NCBI GenBank assembly: GCA_031432545.1
Contig: JAVKGX010000001.1
Coordinates: 578,411 to 642,410, forward strand
Length of the DNA: 64,000 nt
From: Armatimonadota bacterium
GTDB taxonomy: Bacteria > Sysuimicrobiota > Sysuimicrobiia > Sysuimicrobiales > Sysuimicrobiaceae
Reading direction: 5' to 3'
The notes beneath the pieces are model-generated. The model ran no database searches. It was not told the origin of the DNA and worked only from the letters and a program-made list of their open reading frames with translations. Positions 17,182 through 27,096 of the stretch are shown here, piece after piece (positions within the stretch are counted from its first letter, which is position 1; each line of letters begins with the position of its first letter). Both the position numbers and the translations under genes were made by a program.

Positions 17182-18147
17182 GTGGGCAGGTACCTGCTGC
17201 GCCGGACGTTCCAGATGGTCCCGTTGCTGTTCGGGATCTCGGTGATCATCTTCATGGTCCTGGTGATGGCGCCGGGCGACCCGGTGGACCTGCTGCTCTC
17301 GGGTAACCCCAGGGTGCGGGCGGAGGACATCAGGCTCCTGCGCGAGATCTACGGTCTGGATGACCCCCTGCACATTCGCTACGTCAAGTGGTTGCGTGCG
17401 GCCGTCCAGGGCGACTTCGGCTACTCCAGGACGTACAAGGTCCCGGCCCTGGAACTCGTGATGGCGCGGATCGGAAACTCCCTGTGGCTGACGATCCCGT
17501 CGTTTCTGCTGGCGCTGGCGGTGGCGGTGCCGGTGGGCGTGTATTCCGCGCTGCACCAGTACTCCAAGACCGACTACGCGGCGACGTTCTTTGCGTTCTT
17601 CGGCGTTTCCGTACCGGCGTTCTGGTTCGGGATCATGATGATCTACGTCTTCGCCGTCACGCTGCGGTGGCTGCCGCCCGGGGGCTTCGTGACGCCCGGC
17701 GTGACCGAGGGCATACCCCTCATCCTGGACCGCCTGCGATACATGGTCCTGCCGGTGATCGTGCTGTCGCTGCTGTTGATGGCGTCGCTGACCCGCTACA
17801 CGCGGGCGGCGATGCTCGAGGTGATCCGCCAGGACTACGTGCGCACGGCACGCGCGAAGGGGCTGGCGGAGCGGGCCGTGATCAACAAGCACGCGCTGCG
17901 AAACGCGCTGATCCCCATCGTGACGATCCTGGCCTTGGGCATCCCGGGCCTGTTCGCGGGCGCGCCACTGACCGAGACGGTCTTTGCCTGGCCGGGCATC
18001 GGACGCCTGATCGTGGAGTCGGTGGGTGGCGGGGACTACACGGTGGCGCAGGTGGCGCTGCTGTTCCTGTCGGGTCTGGTGCTGATCTTCAACCTGGTGG
18101 CCGACGTCGCTTACGCGGTGCTGGATCCGAGGATCCGTTATGACTGA
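17182..18147 (+). CDS. Peptide-type ABC transporter permease, DppB family (importer D)
   Basis: 321 residues from GTG 17182 with GAGG about nine bases upstream. Family marks: YLLRRTFQMVP, MAPGDPVDLLLSG, YGLDDPLHIRYVKWL, EAA loop MLEVIRQDYVRTARAKGLAE, AWPGIGRLIVESV and LDPRIRYD. Similar along its length to the DppB of importer A. Forms the channel with the next gene product. Confidence 0.92.
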   Translation: MGRYLLRRTFQMVPLLFGISVIIFMVLVMAPGDPVDLLLSGNPRVRAEDIRLLREIYGLDDPLHIRYVKWLRAAVQGDFGYSRTYKVPALELVMARIGNSLWLTIPSFLLALAVAVPVGVYSALHQYSKTDYAATFFAFFGVSVPAFWFGIMMIYVFAVTLRWLPPGGFVTPGVTEGIPLILDRLRYMVLPVIVLSLLLMASLTRYTRAAMLEVIRQDYVRTARAKGLAERAVINKHALRNALIPIVTILALGIPGLFAGAPLTETVFAWPGIGRLIVESVGGGDYTVAQVALLFLSGLVLIFNLVADVAYAVLDPRIRYD

Positions 18148-18168
18148 GCGACGACGGCAGAAGCGCCC

Positions 18169-19062
18169 ATGGCCGTAGCCGTCCGGCAGCGACCGAGAGC
18201 CGGTGGGGCGCCGGCCATCGCGGGCGGGTACTGGCAGATCGCCGTCCGCCGCCTCCGCCGCCACAAGGTGGCCATGGCCGGTGCGGTGGTGATCGCCGTC
18301 CTCGTGCTCATGTCCGTCTTTGCGCCGTGGCTCACCCCGTACGGTTTCGGGGACATCGATCTGCTGAACCGGCTGGCTCCCCCGTCCTGGCGACATCCCC
18401 TCGGCACGGACGAGATCGGCCATGACGTGCTGACCCGCCTGCTGTACGCGGGGCGCGTATCACTGCTGGTGGGGTTCAGCGCCGCGGTGGCCTCGGCGCT
18501 CGTGGGGACGGTGGTCGGGGTGATCTCCGGGTTCTACGGCGGGCGGCTGGACAACCTGCTGATGCGGTTCGTGGACATCATGCTGTCGATCCCCGACCTG
18601 CCGATCCTGATCATTCTGGCCCGCTACTTCGGCGGCAGCCTGCTCGGCATCATCGTGGTGATCACTGCCTTCGGGTGGATGGGTACGGCTCGCCTGGTGC
18701 GGGGCGAGGTGCTCCGGCTGAAGAACATGGAGTTCGCGGAGGCGGCGAGGGCTATGGGGGCGTCGAACGCGCGCATCATGGTGCGCCACCTCCTGCCCAA
18801 CTCCCTGGCTCCAGTCATCGTCTCTGCCACGCTGGCCGTCGGGGGCGCCATCCTGACGGAGGCGGCCCTGTCGTACCTGGGGTTCGGAATCCAGCCTCCG
18901 ACGCCGAGCTGGGGCAACATGCTGCAGAACGCCCAGGACTTCATCTGGCGGACGCCGTCGCTGGCGTTCTGGCCCGGAGCGATGATCTTCTTGACGGTGT
19001 TGTGCTTCAACTTCTTCGGGGACGGGCTGCGCGACGCGCTGGATCCGAGGCTGCGGCAGTGA
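18169..19062 (+). CDS. Peptide-type ABC transporter permease, DppC family (importer D)
   Basis: 297 residues, normal DppC length with no insertion. YWQIAVRRLRRHKVAMAG leads into the first helix; LGTDEIGHDVLTRLLYAGR, EAA loop NMEFAEAARAMGASNARIMV, GFGIQPPTPSWGNML and GDGLRDALDPRLRQ are canonical. Strong resemblance to the DppC of importer A (both share GASNARIM and IQPPTPSWGNML). The following 189 bases before the ATPase gene hold nothing I can identify. Confidence 0.92.
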   Translation: MAVAVRQRPRAGGAPAIAGGYWQIAVRRLRRHKVAMAGAVVIAVLVLMSVFAPWLTPYGFGDIDLLNRLAPPSWRHPLGTDEIGHDVLTRLLYAGRVSLLVGFSAAVASALVGTVVGVISGFYGGRLDNLLMRFVDIMLSIPDLPILIILARYFGGSLLGIIVVITAFGWMGTARLVRGEVLRLKNMEFAEAARAMGASNARIMVRHLLPNSLAPVIVSATLAVGGAILTEAALSYLGFGIQPPTPSWGNMLQNAQDFIWRTPSLAFWPGAMIFLTVLCFNFFGDGLRDALDPRLRQ

Positions 19063-19251
19063 AGGAGGCACAGAGGGGGTAACGCCAGGCCGGGTGCGGC
19101 GCAGACCGGGCGGTGGAGAGGCAGGGGCCGAGAGGACAGGCTCTGGGGCTTGGCGAAAGGGAGATGCTCGTCGGGACGGCGTCCCGGCGGAATTCGAGGC
19201 GAGGGGGATACGGAACGTTCGAGGAGTTTGAGCGACCGAGGAGGCATCGAG

Positions 19252-20289
19252 ATGGCCGAACCGCTTCTGTCCGTCCGCAACCTGAAGACGTACTTCTATA
19301 CCGACGAAGGGGTGGTCCGCGCGGTGGACGGGTTGAACTACGACCTCCAGCGAGGGGAGACGCTTGGCATCGTCGGGGAGTCGGGCAGCGGCAAGAGCGT
19401 GCACGCGCTGTCGATCATGCGCCTGATCCCCACGCCCCCGGGGAAGATCGTGGACGGGCAGATCCTGTTCAAGGGGCAGGACCTGCTGCGGCTGACCGAG
19501 GAGCAGATGCGCCGGGTGCGCGGCAACGACATCGCGATGATCTTCCAGGAACCGATGACCTCCCTCAACCCCGTGCTGACGATCGGTGAGCAGATCGCCG
19601 AGGCGGTGATGCTCCATCAGAAGCTGGACCGCAAGGCGGCGTGGGCGCGGGCGGTCGAGATGCTGGAACGGGTGAAGATTCCTTCGGCCAAGGATCGGGT
19701 CCGCGACTACCCCCACCAGTTCAGCGGCGGGATGCGCCAGCGTGTGATGATCGCGATGGCGCTGTCGTGCAACCCGGAGGTCCTGATCGCGGATGAGCCG
19801 ACGACCGCGTTGGACGTCACGATCCAGGCGCAGATCCTCGACCTGATGCGGGAACTGCAGAAGGACTTCGGTACCGCGATCATCATGATCACCCACAACC
19901 TCGGGGTCGTCGCCGAGATGTGCGACAACGTCGTCGTCATGTACGCCGGCAAGCCCGTAGAGCACACGGACGTCGTCCGCACGTTCAAGGATCCCAAGCA
20001 TCCATACACGTGGGGCCTGCTGCACTCGATCCCCAAGCTGTACGAGCGGGCGGAGCGTCTGATCCCCATCGAAGGGCAGCCCCCGAGCCTCATCGACTTG
20101 CCCCCGGGGTGTCCGTTCGCGCCGCGCTGCCCGTTCGCGATGGAGGTGTGCGTCGAGGAGGACCCGCCCGAAGTCCCGATCGCCGACAACCACTACGCGA
20201 AGTGTTACCTGTACACGGACAAGGCGACCGAGCAGGATAAGAGGGCGGCAGCGGAGGCGGGGCTGCTGGCGAGTGGGCGAACGATCTAG
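19252..20289 (+). CDS. Peptide ABC transporter ATPase, DppD/OppD family (importer D)
   Basis: 345 residues. ATG 19252 follows GAGGAGG; an upstream GTG at 19150 lacks support and would precede the family's normal start ([17 protein letters not shown]). Walker [10 protein letters not shown], signature [15 protein letters not shown], Walker [15 protein letters not shown], switch MITHNLGVV. The C-terminal motif [17 protein letters not shown] marks the oligopeptide-type ATPase. Pairs with the next gene and may also power the ATPase-less importers A, C and E. Confidence 0.94.
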   Translation: MAEPLLSVRNLKTYFYTDEGVVRAVDGLNYDLQRGETLGIVGESGSGKSVHALSIMRLIPTPPGKIVDGQILFKGQDLLRLTEEQMRRVRGNDIAMIFQEPMTSLNPVLTIGEQIAEAVMLHQKLDRKAAWARAVEMLERVKIPSAKDRVRDYPHQFSGGMRQRVMIAMALSCNPEVLIADEPTTALDVTIQAQILDLMRELQKDFGTAIIMITHNLGVVAEMCDNVVVMYAGKPVEHTDVVRTFKDPKHPYTWGLLHSIPKLYERAERLIPIEGQPPSLIDLPPGCPFAPRCPFAMEVCVEEDPPEVPIADNHYAKCYLYTDKATEQDKRAAAEAGLLASGRTI

Positions 20290-20303
20290 CGAAACGGAAA
20301 GCT

Positions 20304-20328
20304 CCCCAAGCCGGGCGAAAGCTTGGGG
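20304..20328 (+). terminator. Hairpin between the two ATPase genes of importer D
   Basis: 8-bp stem CCCCAAGC (20304-20311) with GCTTGGGG (20321-20328) and a 9-base loop. No T tail; an mRNA processing or stability element is as likely as attenuation. Confidence 0.4.
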
Positions 20329-20362
20329 CCTTACATGCTCGACTCTGGACGGGAGGTCATCC

Positions 20363-21400
20363 GTGATCGGTGACACGATACTCGAAGTTCGCAACCTGGT
20401 GAAGCACTTCCCCATCACCAAGGGCTTCATCTTCCAGAGGCAGGTCGGTGCGGTCCGGGCCGTGGACGACATCTCCTTTTCGATCCGCGAAGGCGAGACC
20501 CTCGGCCTGGTCGGGGAGTCCGGTTGCGGCAAGACCACCGCCGGCCGCGTCATCCTCCGGCTGATGGAGCCCACGTCGGGCGAGGTCATCTTCCAGGGGC
20601 AGAATGTCTTTCGGCTCAATCGGGAAGAGCTGCGGCGGATGCGGCGCGACATGCAGATCATCTTCCAGGACCCGTACTCGTCGCTCAACCCACGGATGAC
20701 CGTGGGCGACATCATCGGCGAGCCGCTCGAGATCCACCGACTGGCGCGGGGCCGAGAGAAGGTGCGGCGCGTGCAGGAGCTGCTGGAGATCGTTGGGCTT
20801 TCCCCCTACCACGTGAACCGGTACCCGCACGAGTTCAGCGGCGGCCAGCGGCAGCGGATCGGCATCGCAAGGGCGCTGGCGGTGAACCCGAAGCTGATCA
20901 TCTGCGACGAGCCGGTGTCGGCTTTGGACGTGTCGATCCAGGCACAGGTGATCAACCTGTTGGAGGAGTTGCAGAAGGAGTTCAAGCTGACGTACCTTTT
21001 CATCGCCCACGACCTGTCGGTCGTGAAGCACATCTCCGACCGCATCGCGGTGATGTACCTCGGCAAGATCGTGGAACTGGCGCCGGCCGACGAGCTGTTC
21101 GAGAACCCACAGCACCCCTACACCGAGGCACTGCTGTCGGCGGTGCCGATCCCCGATCCGGAGATCCGACGGGAGCGGATCATCCTGCCCGGCGACGTCC
21201 CAAGTCCGGTGAACCCACCCTCGGGGTGTCGGTTCCACACGCGGTGCATGTATGCGGTCGAGTCGTGTCGGACGGAGGAACCACCGTTTGAGGAAGTCCT
21301 GCCGGGCCACTGGGTGGCCTGCCCGGTGCGGCCGTTCCGGCACCAGCGCAGCCGGGTGGCGGTGACCTCCCGGCCGGCGACCACCGGGGGCACATCGTAA
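20363..21400 (+). CDS. Peptide ABC transporter ATPase, DppF/OppF family (importer D)
   Basis: 345 residues from GTG 20363, chosen for the GGGAGGT at 20351-20357; a start at 20273 would read through the hairpin. Walker [10 protein letters not shown], signature [15 protein letters not shown], Walker [15 protein letters not shown], switch [11 protein letters not shown]. The C-terminal domain has [18 protein letters not shown]. It partners the preceding ATPase. Confidence 0.94.
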   Translation: MIGDTILEVRNLVKHFPITKGFIFQRQVGAVRAVDDISFSIREGETLGLVGESGCGKTTAGRVILRLMEPTSGEVIFQGQNVFRLNREELRRMRRDMQIIFQDPYSSLNPRMTVGDIIGEPLEIHRLARGREKVRRVQELLEIVGLSPYHVNRYPHEFSGGQRQRIGIARALAVNPKLIICDEPVSALDVSIQAQVINLLEELQKEFKLTYLFIAHDLSVVKHISDRIAVMYLGKIVELAPADELFENPQHPYTEALLSAVPIPDPEIRRERIILPGDVPSPVNPPSGCRFHTRCMYAVESCRTEEPPFEEVLPGHWVACPVRPFRHQRSRVAVTSRPATTGGTS

Positions 21401-21434
21401 ACGGCAGACGACAGACACGGGAGGGGGGATGCAG

Positions 21435-23213
<1,779 letters not shown>

Positions 23214-23229
23214 GGGGGAGTGCCGTCCG

Positions 23230-23262
23230 CAGGGGGCGGGTAGACTGCCCGCCCCCTGTTTT
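23230..23262 (+). terminator. Rho-independent-type terminator or attenuator after the importer E binding-protein gene
   Basis: Perfect 11-bp stem CAGGGGGCGGG (23230-23240) with 23248-23258, 7-base loop, directly followed by TTTT (23259-23262). The permease gene starts 15 bases later, so partial read-through must occur for the permeases to be made from the same message. Confidence 0.75.
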
Positions 23263-23277
23263 CATCGAACCTGCCGC

Positions 23278-24300
23278 ATGACCCAGTTCATCGTCCGCCG
23301 CCTGATGCTGCTTCCGGTCGTCGCTCTGGGGACGACCCTGCTGATCTTCGCGCTCACGCAGCTGCTGTCGCCGGCCATGCGCGCCAGCCTGTTCGTCCAG
23401 GATCCCAACCAGATGCGCGACCTGGAGGCGATCATCCAGAAGTACGGTCTGGACCAGCCCTTCCACGTGCAGTACTGGGAGTGGTTGAAGAACCTGGCGC
23501 GGGGGGACCTCGGATACTCCTTCGTCGCCCGCCAGACGGTCGCGGAGGCGATCCGCAGCTACTTCCCCATGACGCTGGAGCTGTCGCTGCTGTCGTTTGC
23601 CGTGATCCTCGTCGTCGGCGTGTGGCTGGGTACGCTGTCGGCGGTCCACAAGGATCGCTTCGTCGACCATCTGTCGCGCTTCGTCTCGATCGTGGGGACG
23701 GGTCTGCCCACGTTCGTGTGGGGACTGCTGCTGCTGCTGGTCTTCTACGGGCTGCGGCCGTGGTTTCCGCCGGGGCGGTTGTCGCTGCAGGCGTACCTGT
23801 TCGTGACCTCCGACGGGTTCCACGCCTATACCGGCCTGATGACCGTCGACGCGTTGCTCAACGGCCAGCTGTGGATCTTCTGGGATGCGCTGCGCCACCT
23901 CGTGTTGCCCGTACTGACGCTGTCGTATTTCATCGCCGCGGTGCTCGTGCGGGTGACGCGGTCGTCAATGCTCGAGACGCTGCGCCAGGACTACGTTCGC
24001 ACCGCCAGGGCGAAGGGTGTGGCCGAGCCGGTCGTGATCCGCCGCCACGCGCGCCGCAACGCGTTGATCCCGGTGATCACGCTCGGCAGCCTGATCATGG
24101 TCGGTCTGCTGACCGGATCCGTGATCACCGAAACGATCTACGACCTGCCGGGGATCGGGCGTTGGGGGGCGCAGGCGGCCAACCAGCTCGACATCCCCGG
24201 AGCGGCGGGATTCGCGCTGTTCGCCGCCCTGCTGACCGTGCTCGGAAACCTCGCCGCCGACGTGCTGTACGCCTTCGTGGACCCACGCATCCGTTACTAA
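23278..24300 (+). CDS. Peptide-type ABC transporter permease, DppB family (importer E)
   Basis: 340 residues from ATG 23278. TQFIVRRLMLLPVVALGTT is the first helix, then YGLDQPFHVQYWEWLKNL, ARGDLGYSF, and the EAA loop MLETLRQDYVRTARAKGVAE; it ends YAFVDPRIRY. The start lies just behind the terminator-like hairpin. Pairs with the next permease. Confidence 0.92.
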   Translation: MTQFIVRRLMLLPVVALGTTLLIFALTQLLSPAMRASLFVQDPNQMRDLEAIIQKYGLDQPFHVQYWEWLKNLARGDLGYSFVARQTVAEAIRSYFPMTLELSLLSFAVILVVGVWLGTLSAVHKDRFVDHLSRFVSIVGTGLPTFVWGLLLLLVFYGLRPWFPPGRLSLQAYLFVTSDGFHAYTGLMTVDALLNGQLWIFWDALRHLVLPVLTLSYFIAAVLVRVTRSSMLETLRQDYVRTARAKGVAEPVVIRRHARRNALIPVITLGSLIMVGLLTGSVITETIYDLPGIGRWGAQAANQLDIPGAAGFALFAALLTVLGNLAADVLYAFVDPRIRY

Positions 24301-24309
24301 GGAGACGCT

Positions 24310-25266
24310 GTGAGCGGCGTGCGCACAGCCACCCGACAGGTCCCGGACGTCCGGGGTTCGCGGCTGGGTCTGTGGCGCAGCGGCGTAGCGGAGTTTTTGC
24401 GGCGGATGCGCCGCAACCCGCTTTCGATCGCGGGACTCGTGTTGGTCTGCTTCTTCGTGCTCGTCGCGATCCTGGCGCCGGTGCTGGCACCGCCCCCGGA
24501 GGGGTGGCGCAACCCCTACCAGATCCCCAACGAGACGTTTGCGCCCGACCCCCGACCGCCGCGTCCGGGCTATCCCTTCGGCACCACCAGCGAGCAGTAC
24601 GACCTGTACTACGGTGTGGTGTGGGGCACGCGGACGGCCTTCCGGGTATCGCTGACGGTCATCGCGATCTCCGTGGCGGTCGGGCTCGTCATCGGTGGAC
24701 TGGCCGGATACCGCGGCGGCCTGGTGGACGAGGTCTTCATGCGCATCACCGATGTCTTCTTGGCGTTCCCGGGTCTGATCCTCGCCGTCGTGATCGTCGC
24801 GATCTTGGGCAAGGGCCTCGATAAGGTGCTGATGGCGTTGGCGCTCGTTTCCTGGCCGACGTACACGCGTCTGCTGCGCGGCGAGATCCTCTCGGCGAAG
24901 GAACGAGACTTCGTGGAGGCGGCCCGCGCGCTGGGCGCATCGGACTTCCGCGTGTTCTTCCGTCACGTGCTGCCGAACACGATCTATCCGGTCGTGGTGT
25001 ACGGGTCGCTGGACATGGGCAGCGTCGTGATCTCGGCGGCGGCGCTGTCGTTTCTGGGTCTGGGGGCGGAGGTGGGCTATGCGGACTGGGGCCAGCTGAT
25101 CAACCTGTCGCGCCCCTGGATCATCGGGGCGCCCGGCAACGCGCTGCAGTACTGGTACACGCTGGTCTATCCGGGCCTGGCGATCTCTCTGTTCGTGCTG
25201 GGCTGGAACCTGCTGGGCGACGCATTCCGAGACATCATGGACCCGAAGCTGCGGGGTCAGACATGA
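24310..25266 (+). CDS. Peptide-type ABC transporter permease, DppC family (importer E)
   Basis: 318 residues from GTG 24310 with AAGGAG at 24299-24304. RRMRRNPLSIAGLVLVCFF is the usual N-terminal motif; YPFGTTSEQYDLYYGVVWG replaces the more usual GTDxxGRD, a departure at the conserved site. EAA loop KERDFVEAARALGASDFRVF; end NLLGDAFRDIMDPKLRGQ. Last gene of the array; no terminator is obvious after it. Confidence 0.9.
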   Translation: MSGVRTATRQVPDVRGSRLGLWRSGVAEFLRRMRRNPLSIAGLVLVCFFVLVAILAPVLAPPPEGWRNPYQIPNETFAPDPRPPRPGYPFGTTSEQYDLYYGVVWGTRTAFRVSLTVIAISVAVGLVIGGLAGYRGGLVDEVFMRITDVFLAFPGLILAVVIVAILGKGLDKVLMALALVSWPTYTRLLRGEILSAKERDFVEAARALGASDFRVFFRHVLPNTIYPVVVYGSLDMGSVVISAAALSFLGLGAEVGYADWGQLINLSRPWIIGAPGNALQYWYTLVYPGLAISLFVLGWNLLGDAFRDIMDPKLRGQT

Positions 25267-25335
25267 TGGGTCGCGCGCTCCGTGCGGTGTAACCCCCCGA
25301 AGGGTCCGAGCACCGGATCCGGCATCCTGTCAAGA

Positions 25336-25365
25336 TTGTGCCCGCCCGCCGCCCGCGGGTATAAT
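25336..25365 (+). promoter_or_regulatory. Promoter of the adenosine-deaminase-family gene
   Basis: -10 TATAAT (25360-25365, perfect) with -35 TTGTGC (25336-25341) at 18 bases. The ATG at 25396 lies about 24 bases after the expected transcription start. Confidence 0.6.
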
Positions 25366-25395
25366 CCTACCAACCTCGGGCCAGCGGGGGAGGGG

Positions 25396-26400
25396 ATGGC
25401 GGAAGGACCCACGCGTCAGGCGATCCGAGCGCTGCCCAAAGCAGAACTCCACCTCCACCTGGAGACCTCCTTGCGGTTGCGCAGGCTCGCCCAGAAGTTG
25501 CACGCGCCGGCCGTCGGGCAACCCTATCTGGTCAGCGACCCCAATTTGCATCACGGCTACGATCGCCTGCGCCGTCTGCGGTATGCCGGCCGGGCGGGGA
25601 AGGTGCCAGACAGCCTGTACACCCACGCGAACATCGCGACGATCACCTACGATCTGCTGCGGGAGGCGGCCTCGCAGAACATCCGCTACGTCGAGATCCG
25701 CGTCGGCGGGCGCCGCGGATTCACCCTGCTCGGCATCCGGGGGATGCTGGAGGCGATCGCCGCCGGGCGCGAACGTGCGCGCGCCGACTTCGGCGTGCAG
25801 TCGGGCACCATCGTCACGATCGTCCGCGAGCGCGGTCCAGAGCACGCGCTGGAAGTCGCCGAGATCGCCGCGGAGTGCCGCGACCGGGGGATCGTGGGGC
25901 TGGACATCGCCGGCGACGAGGAGAACTTCCCGCCGACGCTGTTCGTGCGGGCGTGCGAGGTCGCGCGCGACGCGGGGCTGGGGATCACCGTGCACGCCGG
26001 GGAGTTTTCCGGTCCGGCATCGGTGTGGACCGCGATCTACCAGCTGGGGGCCAGTCGCATCGGCCACGGATTCCGAGCGGTCGAAGACCCCGAGCTCGTC
26101 GCCTGCCTGCGCGAACACAGGATCACGCTGGAGATCTGCCCCACGAGCAACCTGCGGTTGGGTCTGGTGCCCACCCGGCGGGAGCACCCGCTGCGGGCCC
26201 TCTTCGACGCGGGCGTCCGGGTGACCGTCAACAGCGACGATCCCGTCCTGCTGGGCACCTCCCTGGAAGACGAGTTCGCAAGCGTCGCGCACGACCATGG
26301 TTTCTCGCTGGACGACCTGCGGACCCTCACCCGCTACGCGGTCGAAGCCGCCTTCCACCGCGAGGCCGTCTTGGAGGCCTTCGCCGTACCCGCTCCCTGA
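25396..26400 (+). CDS. Adenosine/adenine deaminase-family amidohydrolase
   Basis: 334 residues. ATG 25396 follows GGGGAGGG. Metal-site HxH is H19/H21 in KAELHLHLETSL; IAGDE matches the GDE near the catalytic region; ITVHAGE (H about 200, E about 203) gives a metal-binding His and the proton-shuttle Glu; RIGHGFR gives the next His; NSDDP gives the last metal Asp. All core residues of the family are present, so hydrolytic deamination of a purine (nucleo)base is expected. Sequence alone does not separate adenosine, adenine and thioadenosine substrates. It has its own promoter and is probably for purine salvage. Confidence 0.85.
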   Translation: MAEGPTRQAIRALPKAELHLHLETSLRLRRLAQKLHAPAVGQPYLVSDPNLHHGYDRLRRLRYAGRAGKVPDSLYTHANIATITYDLLREAASQNIRYVEIRVGGRRGFTLLGIRGMLEAIAAGRERARADFGVQSGTIVTIVRERGPEHALEVAEIAAECRDRGIVGLDIAGDEENFPPTLFVRACEVARDAGLGITVHAGEFSGPASVWTAIYQLGASRIGHGFRAVEDPELVACLREHRITLEICPTSNLRLGLVPTRREHPLRALFDAGVRVTVNSDDPVLLGTSLEDEFASVAHDHGFSLDDLRTLTRYAVEAAFHREAVLEAFAVPAP

Positions 26401-26402
26401 GC

Positions 26403-26428
26403 GGTACCAGGAACCGGTACCAGGAACC
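26403..26428 (+). repeat. Two copies of a 13-bp minisatellite (GGTACCAGGAACC)
   Basis: Two identical, directly adjacent copies begin two bases after the deaminase stop codon, upstream of tetR. The same unit forms a seven-copy array inside menE at 33878-33968. Confidence 0.95.
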
Positions 26429-26440
26429 CTCAGGATCCGC

Positions 26441-26446
26441 TACAAT
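26441..26446 (+). promoter_or_regulatory. -10 element for the tetR-men operon
   Basis: TACAAT matches the -10 consensus at five of six positions. No clear -35 is present; the expected place falls in the minisatellite. Transcription would start around 26453, within the palindrome described next. Confidence 0.4.
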
Positions 26447-26450
26447 TTCG

Positions 26451-26472
26451 GATGACCGACCGGTCAGTCGTC
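26451..26472. promoter_or_regulatory. Palindromic operator candidate for TetR autoregulation
   Basis: GACCGACCGGTCAGTC (26454-26469) pairs at 14 of 16 positions around 26461/26462, and the outermost two base pairs (26451-26452 with 26471-26472) also match. It sits just downstream of the -10 element at the start of tetR, where TetR-family repressors commonly bind their own promoters. Confidence 0.6.
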
Positions 26473-27096
26473 ATGCCCGCATCGACGCGCCAGCAGAGGC
26501 TGGCTGCTCAAAAGGACCACACCCGGGGTCGCATCCTCCAGGCCGCCCGGACGGTGTTCGCGGCACGGGGTTATCACGGGACCACCATGGACGACGTCGC
26601 GCGCGAGGCCGGGCTTTCCAAGGGCGCCCTGTACGTCCACTTTCCGGGCAAAGAGGACCTGTTCGTCTCGCTGGTCGAAGACTGCGCCGCAGCTCTGGCC
26701 GAACGGGTGCTGGCGGCCATCGGGGCGGCCGAGGGCGGGGCCAACAAGGTGGCGGCGGCGTTGCGGGCGGCGGTGGAGGCGTTCTCGGAAAACGAGAGCC
26801 TCACGCGCCTGTTGCTCATCGAGGCCGTGGGGCTGAGCCCGGCGCTGGAGCAAAAACGCTTCGCGCTGCAGGCCGCCCTGACCTCCCTTGTCCAGCGCCA
26901 CCTCGACGACGCGGCCTCAGACGGCGACATCCCGCAGCAGGACACCGCACTGGCTGCGGCCGCGTGGATCGGGGCGGTCAACGAGGTCGTGGTCCGCTGG
27001 TTGCACGCCCGCCAGCCCGCGCGGCTGCTCGACGTCGTTTCCCCCCTCACCACCCTGCTGCTGCGGTCCGTGGGATTTCCGGAGGAGCGCCGGTGA
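26452..27096 (+). CDS. TetR-family transcriptional regulator heading the men operon
   Basis: 214 residues. The N-terminal HTH is classic TetR: RILQAARTVFAARGYHGTTM, then DDVAREAGLSKGALYVHFPG and KEDLFVSLV (about 28-75). The C-terminal ligand-binding half is helical and unassigned. The start is ambiguous: ATG 26452 or ATG 26473, the latter lying just after the palindrome; the message may be nearly leaderless. Its stop overlaps the start of menF, so it is transcribed with the menaquinone genes and probably represses them in response to a small ligand. Known TetR regulators bind many lipophilic ligands; which one here is unknown. Confidence 0.88.
   Translation: MTDRSVVMPASTRQQRLAAQKDHTRGRILQAARTVFAARGYHGTTMDDVAREAGLSKGALYVHFPGKEDLFVSLVEDCAAALAERVLAAIGAAEGGANKVAAALRAAVEAFSENESLTRLLLIEAVGLSPALEQKRFALQAALTSLVQRHLDDAASDGDIPQQDTALAAAAWIGAVNEVVVRWLHARQPARLLDVVSPLTTLLLRSVGFPEERR

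Noticed and set aside
14893-18423. Open frame of over 1,000 codons on the - strand opposite importer D
   Set aside because: It is Arg/His/Pro-rich with no recognisable motif and lies antisense to clear SBP and permease genes; high GC produces such shadow frames.
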